A stretch of DNA of 64,000 nt from positions 2,441,734-2,505,733 of the forward strand of contig CALYLW010000010.1 of the NCBI GenBank assembly GCA_944989445.1. Direction: 5' to 3'. Below the pieces are notes generated by a model. That model had not been told where the DNA came from, made no database searches, and saw nothing but the letters and a program-made list of their open reading frames with translations. Positions 1-12,800 of the stretch are shown here, in pieces. Every line of letters starts with the position of its first letter. Within the stretch, counting starts at the first letter, position 1. A program made the translations under genes and the position numbers. Source of the DNA: Ampullaceana balthica. Its lineage: Eukaryota > Mollusca > Gastropoda > Lymnaeidae.

Positions 1-429
1 GGGGGGAGGGGGGAGACTGTATGGGAGAGAATTTATTTTGCGACACTTTGGATTGCAGCCTAGCCTCTGAATCAGTGGAATCGCTTGCTGGCTTCATTTA
101 GGACAGCGAGTGAGTCCAACGCTCAGAAAAGGGTGTACAGCCCTGCTCATCAGAAGGAGCAGGTTGCCCAGGTGTTAGCCAATATTTTAAGAGTAATCTC
201 AAGTTCCAGAATATGAGACTAGAGTAGTCGCATTTACTGTTACTCAAAACTTTCATCTATGTTTCATTCAATAGTGTAGAACCGTCGATATTTTCTAGAA
301 ATTTCCAGATTTAAATTATTTCTAACCCCAAATCCCAATTTCTGAAACCAGTAACGGCTAATAACTGTTATGGGTAGTTATTATTCGAAGCCAATAATTT
401 TTTTCAAAGAAATGCAAGAGCCTTAAACA
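1..429. other. No gene recognised; G-rich edge then AT-rich DNA
   Basis: The first 20 bases are almost all G and the rest is low-GC sequence without a convincing coding signal. Nothing here could be tied to a repeat or gene family by eye. Confidence 0.5.
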
Positions 430-790
430 TTATCCATTTAAGTTTATAGAGTGGTCCCGGTTGTAATTCAATAAAACTACACCAATCAGCGGCTGACTTC
501 CAACAAAATTTCCGAAATAAATTTAATACAAATTGCCCAGTAGACGAAATTTGGAAAGATATAAAAACAAATCTAAAAACTATTATGGATGGGAATGTTC
601 CTACAAAATTGACATCAAATAAAATTAACAAATGCTGGTTCAATTCTAAATTGAAAAAGCTATGCAAACAAAAAGAGAACTTATTTAAGAAATTTAAGGC
701 TACCAATTCAGAAAGGATGCACAAAAATACTTAAAGATTAAACACTTGACACAAAAACTTAGTAAAAATAGTAAGTTATTGATATCATAG
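430..790 (+). mobile_element. Degenerate non-LTR retrotransposon fragment (linker between endonuclease and RT)
   Basis: The plus-strand translation reads through motifs typical of the region between the endonuclease and reverse transcriptase of LINEs: an IWKDIK stretch, VPTK, then CWFNSKLKKL followed by a lysine-rich helix. Stops appear near 735. The reading frame is plus, so the longer minus-strand ORF over the same bases is a shadow. A related fragment of the next part of such a protein lies at 53880-54120. The family assignment is by pattern only and the clade (CR1/Jockey-like or RTE-like) cannot be decided. Confidence 0.5.
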
Positions 791-2029
791 AAATAAATCT
801 GGCTTTGTGGGGGTATAGTTTAGCCTTGACCTGTTTAAACCTTTAGATATATGTATATATTTATACAGGGAATACTTAATAAAAAAATATTTATTAAAAA
901 AAATAAAAGGTTATGTATATTTATAAATGAAACAACGCATAAACTGAAAGAGAAATCATTCAAGTAATAAAAATTTTTTAAAAATTAATTAATAACACTG
1001 AAATTAAGAAATTATAAAACAATTTGATGAACTGTCAACTTGATGTAGAAATCTCAATTTGTGTTAGAGCAATCAGCATTTGAAAGATGATTTCCTCCCA
1101 TAAAAATCTTTTTTAAGCATCAGCCTTCATACACCCCCTCCTCCCCGACCAAGGTGATGACATATAACATGGGTCAAAACGAACTAATCCACAATGCTAA
1201 TGCGCATGACCGGAAATGTAATCAAATAGGACTTCCATGGCATGGATGCCCATCTAAACTATTACCTCATAACCTCTGGCGGCAAAACGTATAAAAATAG
1301 AAAGGGTAATAAAATGTATTCTAAGGGATAAAGAGATTACCTAAATAATCAGAACAAATACTAATTGCAGAATATACCCGAAATGACAGAACAAACCGAA
1401 AAAGGCAGAAGAGACACAAATAGACAGAATGAACCCGGATAGAAAGAAGAGACCCGATCAGAGAGTGTCTCAAGGATTGCCATTAACAACGACATTTTAA
1501 AAAAGTAAATAATGTTTATCGACAGACACCCCAGGATTCTTAAATTAATAGGCATGGGTACCATAACACTTAATTGAATTTAAGGCTTCATAAAATTAAA
1601 AGGCAACGTTATATAAAAAGGAGATTGTTAAAATGTAATTTTATTTCTTGTATTAAATTTATTTTGATTTCAATTACTCTATTTCTGTAGTATGATAGTT
1701 GTGCCACCTGCGTTCATAAAAGAACATTCTAAGTAAAATTGTGATCAGACATTTATTAGTTTCCTCTTTAATTTAAGCAAATACTAACTTTAACTAATAC
1801 TCTTTTTTTATTATTTAATCAATAACTAAAATCAGATAAAACTGAAATTCAACAAGTAGTTGATTATAATAAGATTATTAAATTCGTTAAAAATTTATTT
1901 TGAATGCACATTAAGTTTCTTCATCGTTTTTTTTTAAAAGAAAAATAAAATATAGTACATGGATTAGAGATACTAATGACAGATGCCTCTGCCGTACGTT
2001 AAACTGTCGATGGTTTATTTTGCTTTAAG
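791..2029. other. AT-rich intergenic DNA, nothing recognised
   Basis: Short ORFs only. There are no splice-bounded coding blocks with domain signal and no tandem array. Confidence 0.5.
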
Positions 2030-2170
2030 CACATCACCAAGTAAAGGGGGAAGTAAAGGCGGCTGAGCATTGTGCTAGCCACACAATCCCTTCGTATGCC
2101 GCGGCTATTGAAACTTGTGAACGCTGCTTCACTTGCCCCATAGGCCAATGGTCTGAAAAGGGAAATTTTA
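2030..2170 (+). mobile_element. 3' part of a tRNA-derived SINE
   Basis: The block containing GTAAAGGCGGCTGAGCATTG, then GCTGCTTCACTTGCC and finally GGTCTGAAAAGGGAAA has the body and 3' end of a SINE widespread in molluscs. The interrupted SINE at 61290/63230 shares GGCGGCTG, the GAATGCTGCATCACTTGCC-type segment and general order, which supports common origin. The tRNA-like head is missing, so this copy is truncated at its 5' end. Confidence 0.6.
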
Positions 2171-2639
2171 CATTTACTACATCACCAATGGCAACTATTT
2201 TATTCAGTACCTAGTTGTGTAGATGGAATGAGACACTCAATAGAATTTACAAAGTAAACAAATATTTGCATGCGTGACGACAACACTTGACCAGAATGTA
2301 ACAAAGATCCTGAACAGATGACACTTTTGTAACCTTAACCTGGCGAGTAGGGAAAGTAATGAAACACTTTAAAAATAAATGTGTATATGTATTTTTAAGA
2401 TTATTGTGACAGATCAACGCTATGATTTCGTCGTGTTTAGTCTAATCTACATACAAAACGTGCAGAAAATCAGGTTATGCTTCCTGCTTTCACAAGCTTA
2501 CAGTATTATTCATTTAAGGACTTAGAATTTTTTAATAACTCTCTCAAATGAATCACGTAAGATTTTATTCACACTTTTGTTTATTTTATGATTTCTTTTT
2601 AATGTTTGAGTTTTTATTTAACAAATTTTTCATTACATT
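2171..2639. other. Intergenic, short repeat similarity only
   Basis: The segment at 2420-2500 (AAAACGTGCAG followed by GCTTCCTG) resembles 18000-18060, so it is part of some dispersed repeat. No coding content was recognised. Confidence 0.4.
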
Positions 2640-3190
2640 ACTCTAGGTAATTTTTGAGTTCTTTGCTACCAAAATAATGGTCATTCCCGATTGATGCTGG
2701 GAAATATTTAATGTCATTCAAAATATGACATGAGATGCTTGCTATAATTTTATATGGCGAATATGTAAAATTTATTAACACAGGATGCATTTCTGGGCAG
2801 AGCATTAAAACATAAATAGTGTTGTCATAAATTGGAAGTTATCCAAATACGACTCATCAGTAAAGTTTGATAATGGGTCAGAAAGTCTCCAAGTGTTTTA
2901 GTCTATTAATTTCTGTCCCCAAGCCACGTCTTTCGGCCTCGTGTATGCTGAGAAGTCTCCGCTTCGTTGACGTTTGTATAGTTTCACTGCGGTAGGCCCC
3001 ACATATTTGAGATCTTCGTTTGCAGAAGCTGTCAATGTATCATTTTACTGGGTTTTTTAACGGCTTCAAGATATGAAAACTAAGTGGGCAATCACATTAA
3101 AAAAATTAAGTAATTATCTCTGATGTCTAGAGTAATCAGGTTTTCCATGTCATCGAATGTTCGATTTAATGTCAATATTGTTGAAAAAAG
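2640..3190 (-). pseudogene. Decayed fragment of a third Toll-like receptor gene (LRR region)
   Basis: Several blocks match the two intact Toll genes in the same order and orientation. The block with AATGTCATTCAAAATATGAC (about 2712) matches 11718 in Toll gene 1. The block with CCAAGCCACGTCTTTCG (about 2920) matches the GGACCTAAGCCACGTCTGTCG block near 11950. The block with CAGGTTTTCCATGTCATCGA (about 3137) matches 12170. Together these correspond to about residues 240-430 of the ectodomain. There is no open frame: stops and indels are frequent and the N-terminus, membrane span and TIR domain are absent. It is best read as an old duplicate that lost most of its length. It shows that the Toll family in this window once had at least three members on the minus strand. 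Confidence 0.7.
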
Positions 3191-3449
3191 CTGCCCGGGT
3201 ACCCGTCCAAATTTTGAACGTCCAAATTTTGAACGTCCAAATGTAAGCCTAGCCACCCTAAATGTACCTCATTTCACACAGTAGCCAACGGCATGCTTCT
3301 AAAAACATACTATTGTAAACTAAAATGCACTAAAAACTTTTATTCCTTCTGTAACTGCATTCGTTATACTAAAAAAACTAAAACTACAGATACACTGAAC
3401 ATTCAGACATAAGTTTAACAACAGTGACGTAACGTTCAGTCAGGTTATA

Positions 3450-3540
3450 GGGGCCAGGCCTGAATTAACCTTTAGGCAAACAAGGCACGTGCCTTGGGCA
3501 CCAAGCGTTGGGGGGGGGGCGCCACAAGTCCTCAAGAAAA
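3450..3540. mobile_element. Possible hAT-like terminus
   Basis: CAGGCCTGAATTAACC followed by GGCACGTGCCTTGGGC resembles one end of a non-autonomous hAT element. The matching opposite end and the target duplication were not found. Confidence 0.3.
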
Positions 3541-3617
3541 AACATTTTACATCTAAAGACTCCACAAGTTTGGCTGATAATTTTAAAAAAAACGTAAAAA
3601 ACCAAGTTTTTGACTAT

Positions 3618-4063
3618 ACATCCTTTATGTATGAGTCGTAACTAAAAGAATGTTCATTATAATACGCAGCACAAGACCATCCAAAAATACAAATTTGTAG
3701 TTGTGCCGTAAAACATGTTTAATATAATGCGCACCGATCAGGAATATGTTTATAAAAAGTGTTGTCAATAAAAAACGCACCTAATTGCGCGACAGAAAGG
3801 TTGTTCAATATAATGCGCTGCCTTACACTCTATCTCAAAAAATAACATGATATATAGGAATAAATAAAATAAACTAAAAAATCAATAATTCAATTACGGT
3901 ACATGTGATCGATCTGAAATTTTGATGCATAGTTTTTATCATCGCCACCAAACTGCCTGCAAAATTTCAGCTCGCTAGCTTACAAGCAAGTGGGTTAAAA
4001 ATCGATCAAAAGTTTTGGCGACAATCAAGGGTGCAGACACCACGAGTTAATATAAAGGATTTA
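3618..4063 (-). repeat. MITE-like repeat, family A, copy 1 (inverted AAATCCTTTAT ends)
   Basis: This about 446-bp block is delimited by TCCTTTATG on the left and ATAAAGGATTT on the right, which are inverted relative to each other. Its body (GCTCGCTAGCTT, AAGTGGGTTAAAAATCGATC, several GCGCATTATATTGAAC-like motifs) is the reverse complement of the copies at 37418-37879 and 37918-38389. No ORF is present, so it is probably a non-autonomous DNA element. The target duplication is not clear. Confidence 0.6.
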
Positions 4064-4185
4064 AAAATGGGTTCAGTGACAGAGACAATAATATTCAAGT
4101 TGATAATCATGAACAATGCGCTATTCAAAAAAACTGCATGTTAATATACCTAGCTCGTCGACAAGGCTAGGGTCTACTACAAAAG

Positions 4186-5869
4186 CTAGAAAGTCAAATA
4201 AATGAAGAGGACAGTTACTAGGACCATGTTTTGAAGCGAGCAGTAGCGGTTATTTGTACCATAGCTGAGCGTGGTCTGGCTTTTAGAGGGACAAATGAAA
4301 AATTTGGATCTTTACAAAATTGAAATTATCAATAGTTGCTGGAGTTGGTCAGTCTGTTTTATCCATTTCTAGCACCATACACATATTGAAATTCTGGAAA
4401 ATGAAATCCTTATTATTTATCCATAACTAAATGCGAAGAACTGAATTGAACTTATGTCACAAAAAGTCCATGAAGTAATTGTAGATGAAGTAAAGACTTC
4501 CGGTTACTTCAGCTGGTAAGTAGACTCAACACCCGATATTTCACATATAAATCAGTCAGTGCTGGATTTACCTATCTGCTAAACAAGTTATAGCTTAGGG
4601 CCCCCACCTTCTTAGTACCATCCCCCCACCCTGGAATTTTTTAAAAACATATTTGGCACTGAAATATAATATCTGGATTTCAAAAGGACCCCCATATGTA
4701 TATCTCAAATAGCTTAGGGCCCCATCAAGTCTAAATCTGACCCTGATATCAGTTAAGCGTTGTTCTTCGATATGTAGTGGAAGGCCCATTGAGCGCAGTT
4801 TTACTTTCTTGGAGCTGCAAGGTCACTCCGGTGAGTATGGCTAAGCAAGTGTTGCAGTACTTACTTACAGTTTTCAATATTGATTTTTCGAAATGCAGAC
4901 GTAAGTCCTACGATAATGCAGCTAATATGTCTGGGAGTTACAGGGACATGAAGAAAAAACTCGAAAGGAAAATGAGTTTGCTAAATATATATATGTGCTG
5001 CACATTCACTAAATCTGGTAGACAGAGGTGCCGTTGACTCTTGTTTAGAGGCAGTAAACTTCTTCCATACAGTGCATGATCTATACTTTTTTCTCAGCTT
5101 CAACCAACAGATGGAAGATTCTAAATGGAAGCCTTATGAATGAAACGCTGGTAAAGTCTCTTTCCCATACCAGATGGGAAGCAGATGGTGTTACACTGAA
5201 GCTATTCTAAATTCTCATCCTCAGATAATAGAAGCGTTAAAATGTTTACAAGAAGACCAGTCACAGCAGAGGGACACTAAAAGAGAAGCAGACAGAATAG
5301 CGAAGAAGATGGAAGAATTAGAATTTGCTCTCAAGCTTTTCTTTTGGGAAGAAGTGTTACAAAATTTTCACAGGGTCAGTCAAGCTCTAAAAAATGATCA
5401 CATGAACTTGAAAACGTGTGCTGATTTGTATTCTTCGCTAGTAGATCACTTGCATAATCTAGTAATGAATTTGAAAGATTTGAAGAAACTGCAAAAGAAT
5501 TAACACCAGGTGTGGCTTATAATTTAAATTTTACCCGTAATCGTAAACAAAAGACACTGGTCATTGATGGTGATGCCTCCTGAGGTATCTCTGAAAACCA
5601 GAGACACATTTCGTATAGCTGTTTTCTACGCAAGTGCTAACAAACTTGAGACGGAGATGAATAGGCGAGAACAGGTATATAATGATGTAGCAGTTCGATT
5701 TGTTGATTTGGTCGACGAACCACAAACTTATCAGTGTTGTGAAGGACTAATAAATACCTATCCTGAAGATCTGAACAATAATTTAGATACTGAACCACAA
5801 CAGCTCAGCTCATTTATTCGTCATAAGCTTCGTGATTTAAAATCTGAAAAACAAAACGTTCAGTCATGA
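4186..5869 (+). pseudogene. Dead hAT-family transposase gene (ZMYM1-like/DUF4371-type)
   Basis: The plus strand encodes successive pieces of a domesticated-looking hAT transposase. AERGLAFRGTNEKFGS lies at about 4265-4315 and VDSTPDISHINQ at about 4522-4556. RKSYDNAANMSG lies at about 4890-4935, followed by the lysine-rich dimer region at 5174-5503 and a C-terminal hAT stretch at 5564-5869. In the family these belong to one protein of roughly 600-800 residues. Here the frame is broken by several stops and shifts, and by a 189-bp element at 4557-4745 that splits the RNase H-like catalytic core. No terminal repeats for this larger element were found. It is an inactive autonomous-type copy. Assignment to the ZMYM1-like group rests on the YDNAANMSG and GLAFRG motifs. 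Confidence 0.75.
4557..4745. mobile_element. Small hAT-type non-autonomous element nested in a hAT transposase
   Basis: The 189-bp insert starts CAGTGCTGGATTTA and ends TAAATCTGACCCTG, imperfect inverted ends that match at 10 of 14 positions. It is flanked by near-identical 8-bp sequences, AAATCAGT at 4549-4556 and ATATCAGT at 4746-4753. The length of this duplication is diagnostic of hAT insertion. An AGCTTAGGGCCCC motif occurs near each end in direct orientation. The insert carries no ORF. Confidence 0.75.
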
Positions 5870-8800
5870 AGAATTATACAAAGTAAAAGTTAGAGACAAC
5901 ATACATCGAGTTTGCTTCTCCAAATGTAGAAATCGCCTTGCGCATATTTTAACATTAATTATTTCAAACTGTTCGATTGAGTGCTTTTTTTTCCTCAGCT
6001 GAAACGTACAGAAATCGAAGTAGATCGACAATGAAACAAGAAAGGCCTGTATTTCTTATCTCTGCTGATTATTGAGACGGACTTGTTGCGCAAAAAAATA
6101 ACTTTGATGATGTACTCAAAAACTTTGCCAGATTTAAATCTAGAGAAAAGAACTTTAAAAATTAAATGTGTACTCTCTTTGACTTTTTCATCCATTAAAC
6201 AAGTTTAAGTATTTTTGTCTTTTATTATCACAATTAATTAACTATAAGTTTTAATACAGAAATACCTTAGTGTAGGTAATGACAATATAGTACACACTAG
6301 CGGTCAGTGGAGAATCGGGGCCTGTGGAGGAAGGGGGCACCCATGTGGGTTTTTTTCCTTGGGGACCATCTAGACCGAACTATAACAAAAATCCACGATG
6401 ACGTTTTCCATAGTTTATTCAGTGCGACGTCAGTCAATCCATCTTTCACGTTATGTTTGTGGTATTCACAATAAACAAACATCCTTAATCGTATAGTTTA
6501 CAACCCTAATTGCACAAACTTTAACGTATGCTGTTAAGAAAATAATTATAATACTTGCTCTCTACTTTTGGAAGACAGTAAGAAAATAATTTCGAAAGAT
6601 TGCATTTCTAGAACTAATTGTATTGGATGGTTGAAACAAATGAAAAGTATAATAACAGTACCTTTTTGTTTTCTAATTTCCTAATACAATAAATTCTCCA
6701 CGCACAAAAATACGCTTAAAGCTACATCCTGTTCCCATAAGATAAGAGAATTATGCATGAAAGAACATTTCGTGCACCAAGGCTGACGTAATTTAAATTC
6801 AGTGTTTTTTTTAAAAATATATTATTCTTTGCCACGTTATTGGGATAACACCTGCTTTGATAATTAATTACTAACAATTTGATTAAGCTGATATCACGTT
6901 CTGTGTTTTTAACTGTAACTTTAAAAACTTAATTCGTGTTCTGCTACACTGTATAGTATTCTTTTTTTCTCTATAGTTTGTAAATTAATTCTATGGTATT
7001 GTATGTAATAAATAAAGTAATTTTTTTAAAAATAATTGTGTTTATTTAATTGTACTGATGAAAAAATAAAAAAAATCTTAATTATCAATATACTTGACAC
7101 AAATACGTTAAATAGATCTAAGCTGTTACGTTGTCAACGCAAATTATGATAATGTTCTGTTATAGATGGCAAAAGTTTTTGTAAGCCAATTTTAGTGGCT
7201 GTGATTTAAATAATTTAATTACCTAGCTAACCGGAAGTTCCAGGTTAGTTTGTATTCGTTCGTGACGGATCTTTTGCAATGTTCTCCTTTCGTTGGAAAA
7301 AAAAATGTTTAACTTCATTAAGCAATATCTATTTATAATATGAAATAGCCAAAAATTTAAAATGAAGGTGATCTAACATATCAGTAATAAAATAAGAAAC
7401 GAGTTAATATTTATATTTTTACACTAATAATTTATTGTTCACTTTAAGGCGACCCTTTAAAAATTTTAATCAATGGAGTTAATTTGTGAACGATCGCCAT
7501 AAAAATAATATATTTGTGGTCAAATTATAGCAATCTTCTTTAGTTAAATGGTCCGTGTTATATTTTTCCAGCATAATAAAGTTAACAGAAAATTCTGATG
7601 ACAATCATAAACACTATCACACTTTTCATCATAAAACTTTTGGTAGTTTACTGAACTATCGGTTTAGTTTTGCATAAAAATATTAATAAACTACGAACCA
7701 AAAACACATTTTTATTTATTTATTTATTAGAGACTGAAAAAAAGCATGCTAGATACTTCACTAGAAACCATAATTATCTTTATTGTTTGCATTTTTTTAT
7801 AAAATCTATTTTTATAATAGACTGATTCTAGTGCTCGTGAATAAAATACCCTGACTTTTCTTTGGGTTAGTTATAAACTTTTCTTTGGGTTATTTATAAT
7901 TTCAAAACAATCATTCATTCAAAATGACACTCAACCAACTAGCTTTAGGCGGGAATTCCGTGCTATTTAATCAAGTTGTCAACTTTGATTATTATTATTA
8001 TTAAATACAAAATGAAAAGATGGGCGAAATAAAAAAAATATAAATTCAATAAAGAGCCAATAAAAACTAAAGCAAAAGATAAAGAAATTGTTTAATCGAT
8101 TTAAGCAAATAGTGTGCAAAATAAATGTGAAAAAATATTTCTCTAAAAACATTATTAAATTTGTACAGTATATTCATATTTATCCGCTTATTTATTCTTC
8201 TTTATTAAATTTGCTTACATTTTCTTAATAAAAATATCATAAAATGCTCCTCTCCTCTTATGTATAGAAGAAATAAAGTTTCCCAGTAAAATTAACACAT
8301 AATCAACGTACAGTTTAAATATTGAAAACTTGCATGAAGATTTAAAACAAATCGAAACTGTGTTGACAGCAAGGTCATTTTGTTTTTTCTCATGGTGTTA
8401 TGTATGTAATGCAGTAAAATATTTCAATACATTATTTAACTAAGATGTGTAATCAAATTATTTAATAAAATTTCTCTTACAATGGGTTCACTAATTTCAC
8501 AGATAATTTTAAGTGGCTTTTTAACAAATTGTAAATAAATTTTGGGATAATTTCACTTGTAATGAGGTGTTTTATACTTCCCATATATTCATCGCACGTT
8601 CAATATGAATAAAATATAAAAATTTCGATGAAAATAAGACAAGTGAAGAAAAGATACATTAAATACAAAACATCCATAAGTATAGAAAACGTTAATAAAA
8701 ATGATTGGCAAATATCAGCATGCATAAAAAAAAAGTTGATAATGTCAGCTCGAAATTTTAGTTTGAAAAGATGTGTTTTGAGCGCAACTTTAGAATAAGT

Positions 8801-9860
8801 AACTAGTAAGAATGTGATCAGGGTGAAATGGGGTCAAAATAAGAGAAAGACTTGCTCACCGAGTGATTTAGTCCATGCCATTGGATCAGAAAAAATACGT
8901 ATGTCTGCAGAAGCTCGATGAAAACGATGGGGTACTAACAAAAAGAGTGACGTTCAGACAGGTAGGAAAAGATGGAGCTGGGGGGGGACAAATTTCTGAC
9001 AAAACGGATATTTTGTTTTCAATATGTCGCTAAACATGGAGCACATCAAAAAACAAATCATATCTGATGATGTCTATTAGAATATAAACTTGCTTTGAAA
9101 CTGAAACTATTCTATTGTTACATACTCCGGATGGTTTACGTTAAGTAAGATGTACAGTGTAACAAAAAGCTAAAGATCAAATCTGTCTCGTTGAACACAC
9201 ACCACTCTTAACGATGAAATTCGTGTAAAAGACCTTGTGTAAACACCCACACGACATCAAGAAATATTGTCGTGTATAATATAAGTCGATTGTCGTATGT
9301 TATGTAAAATTGAAGATAATTTATGGTTAGACCATAAATACAAGTACCATAGCAGCACACGACTAAGGGCTTCATCCCAACTTTATCACAAGACTAACCG
9401 CAAGGATATGGAGCTTAAAAATGCTTCTGAAATGACCCCGAGAATAAACTATTGTAGGAGAAGAACAAATAAAGAGACTACTGTTAATGAAGGGGGTCCT
9501 TAGGTGGACAGGGTAACAACAAGCATAACTTAACATCTTATATGTGGTGTCAACAGGGCTGTCAATGTAATATTAGTTGAAAATCATACAGTATCTGCCC
9601 ATTCGATGTGTATCTTTGTGAACCAGATGGAATTGTGTTTCAACCAGGTGTCTATACCCAAGACGAAAGAGAGAGAATATAAAAGTATAGAGTTTCCGTT
9701 GTGTAAAAATCGATATAGAATAAGCTTAAAAATTATCGAGAAATTAGAAAAAAATTTAATAAATTTTAGCAGTTAATGTTGATACTATTCCTTAATGGAA
9801 ATTTATCCAACACTTATCTCCTAATGCTTTACTGTACTGATTATTTTGAAGTTTTAAAAG
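5870..9860. other. AT-rich intergenic DNA between hAT pseudogene and Toll gene 1
   Basis: Only short open frames occur and none shows a domain. Poly(T)/poly(A) tracts and a TTTATTTATTTATT run near 7708 are present. Regulatory elements of Toll gene 1 are not expected here because this is its 3' side. No polyadenylation signal for Toll gene 1 could be assigned with confidence. Confidence 0.5.
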
Positions 9861-9879
9861 AAGAAATAACACTTCAAAA

Positions 9880-12800
9880 TTAAATCTCTTCACGATCATT
9901 TCTACCAATAGCTCGTGAGAACTGATTCCAAAATTCGTCACTTATTTCATCAGTTACGTCATCTATTGGCGGGTATTCAATGTAGTTATTTTGTTTCATG
10001 GCGGTTAGTAGGTCATGTGATAAATCCTTGTCATCGGTTGGTTCACACACGCACACGAAGAGGACACAACGGCGCATAAAGATTTCTTCCATCAGCGCCA
10101 TCTTGACGCTATACTCGGAATATTCCCCTTCGTAAAACTCCGGTGTTACCATGGCAACCGTCTTGACACTGTTCTGCACGCCACTGACGATATTGGACAC
10201 GTTGTAGGTACCCGGTAGAAAATCTCTCTCCTCGATACACAGTCGGTGACCTCTTTTCTCTTCCAGCTCACGAACACAGTCACGCAACACAAATCTCCGG
10301 GTATCGTCTGTGTATAGGATGTAAGCATCGAATCGATACCCGATCTTGTTAGCAACACCGGCTCTAGAGCCAAGCAGCTTGACTAACGCTATGCTCCGTA
10401 AATATCTCAACTTCCATCGGTATCGATACATCAATGAAGTCAGCAACAAAATACCGAATAGAATAATAGAAAAGACGCAAGTGAGAATTATGACAGTTTT
10501 TGAAGCACATTGACGTTGTAGTGTTTCCACGCGTTGGACGATATTTCCTATTTCAAGAACTTGGTTTAACTCATTCCTACATACGAGGAAATCCTGACTC
10601 AAAAGGTAAACATTAGTAGAAGCCATCCATTTCATCAGCTCTAGTCCCTCGCACGTACAAGGTAAAGGGTTAGAGGTCAAATCGATGTAAACTCTATGGT
10701 CAGCTGCAAGAATGTCAAGGTCATCACGGGACCATTTACTTATAGATGTTATTGAGTTTTTGCTGACGTCTAAAACTTTTAATTTATTCATTTGTGAAAA
10801 ACTGATGTTTATGATCTGAAGTTTGTTGTTGGAAATGTCCAATATTTCCAGTTTAAACAGATTTCTAAAGTAATCACTTGCCAAATCTGTGATGACATTT
10901 TGTGACATGTCAAGGACAATAAGCTTCTTGGTGTTGGCAAAAAACAAACGATCTGGGTCATATTGAAAAGCATTACCAAATAAATTGTTTGAGATTGAGA
11001 GGTACTTTAATGAGTTGTTCTGTGGGATAATATAGGGATCTAAACTATCAGCGTAGTTGTTGTTGAAATCTGCTATTTCAAATTTAGAGCTAAATACTGA
11101 AAGAGCCCAATGTTTATTATCTCCACCGGCAAGACTTAACTCCTTTATTGACAGTTCCGGCAACCATAACGTCATAACGTAGCTTCCCAAATCTCTAACA
11201 TTGTTTCCCTGTAAAATACTGCAGTTTTGGGGTAAAGAATAGTCTAAGAAATCTGTCTTTTTTATATTGTCTTCTTTTTTGTTGTATTTTAATTCTTGTT
11301 GTTTAGATGAATTTTTTGATTCTGCTTCCGAAGAAATTAAACACTTGCTGTGGTTGAGGTTATTTCCGGCCAAATTTTGTTGACTGACTTTTTCATCATC
11401 GTTACATTCATAATAATCATATAACTGATAATTTAGATTTAATTCAATCATTTCTTGAGGGAATAAACTATATTTTAAAAATACATTACTTGAAATACTG
11501 TTACCACTTAAATCAATCTTCTTTAATGATGCTGGTAGCATTGCTATAAAATCTGAACTCAAATAGAGTAGGCCGTTTTTGGACAGGTCAAGTTCAAATA
11601 ACTTAAATAATGTTAGGTACTTGGCATCTTCGTTTTTTAGTATCTTGCAGCCACATTTACGATCATTGACTCCTGTTAATGTTAAATATCTCAAAGGAGA
11701 ATTCAGCAAATATTGAATGTCACTTAAAATATGACATAGGTTGGTCGCGCCATATGATAATGAATAAGTAAAATTAACCAAGTTGTTTAGCTTTGTAAAT
11801 GCTTTTGAATGTACTTTATGAGAGAAAATTCCGGAAAACACGAGAGTATTGATAAAAAGGACATTATCAAAATATGATTCATTGGTAAAGTTATATGCCT
11901 TTTTAGTGTTTATTATTAGGGTTCTCAATTGTGAAAGTCTTTTAACTTCTGGACCTAAGCCACGTCTGTCGTACCCGTCAATCCTGAGGAGTTTTAAATT
12001 AGTTAGAACCTGGAGAGCTTTATTTGTGAATGTACTACACTTGTGTGGCATTAATTCGCATAAATCATTTATGAATAAAGTTTCCAGATGGCCTAATGCC
12101 ATAAAAATACGAACAGGCCATATGTCATGACCTATGGGAATAATTGCATTATTACTTATGTCAAGAAAGACCAGGTTTCCCAAGTCATCAAATGTGTCGT
12201 TGGCAATAAAGTTAATTGCATTGAATGAAACTGACAGAGAGTACAAACTATAGAGTCCAGTAAACATTTGTTTGGTTAATTTTTTGATTTTGTTCCACCT
12301 CAGCGATAAAACTTGTAAATGGGTGAAAAGAAGAAAACTATTATTTTCAACAGTTTTTATAAAATTATAACTTAAATCCAGTTCGATTAAATTAGATGAA
12401 ACATTTAGGTGACTACTGCTAAGTACTTTCACTACGTTGTTGATTATTGCCTTAACTCGAGTCAGAGAAGTGTATATTGAAAGATTGCCTAAGTCAAGCA
12501 CCTCAAACCGTGTACAATTATATATAATTAATTCACTTATTTCAAATAACCGAATCTGAGGGATACTAGTAAATGAGCAGTTTTTACAGAGGGCTATAAC
12601 TAAACGTGAGCTGATATTTTTACACAAGCAAGGGGGGCATTTTAAGAAATTATCTGGTAAGAATGTGTCATTTATATCGACGTAGTTTTTGACATAATTC
12701 AACATCTGTGTTTTCTTTAAATCTTCAAAGTTTGTCCTGAATTCATTCATGATTTCAAAGTTTCTCCTAGGAAGCAAATTTATGTTTTCATTATCAACTC

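Noticed and set aside
404..724. 106-codon minus-strand ORF
   Set aside because: The plus strand over the same bases reads as LINE protein with IWKDIK and CWFNSK motifs.
11849..12130. Plus-strand ORF antisense to Toll gene 1, also seen at 49532-49813 in gene 2
   Set aside because: It recurs only because the coding strand is conserved between paralogues. It has no domain and no promoter context.
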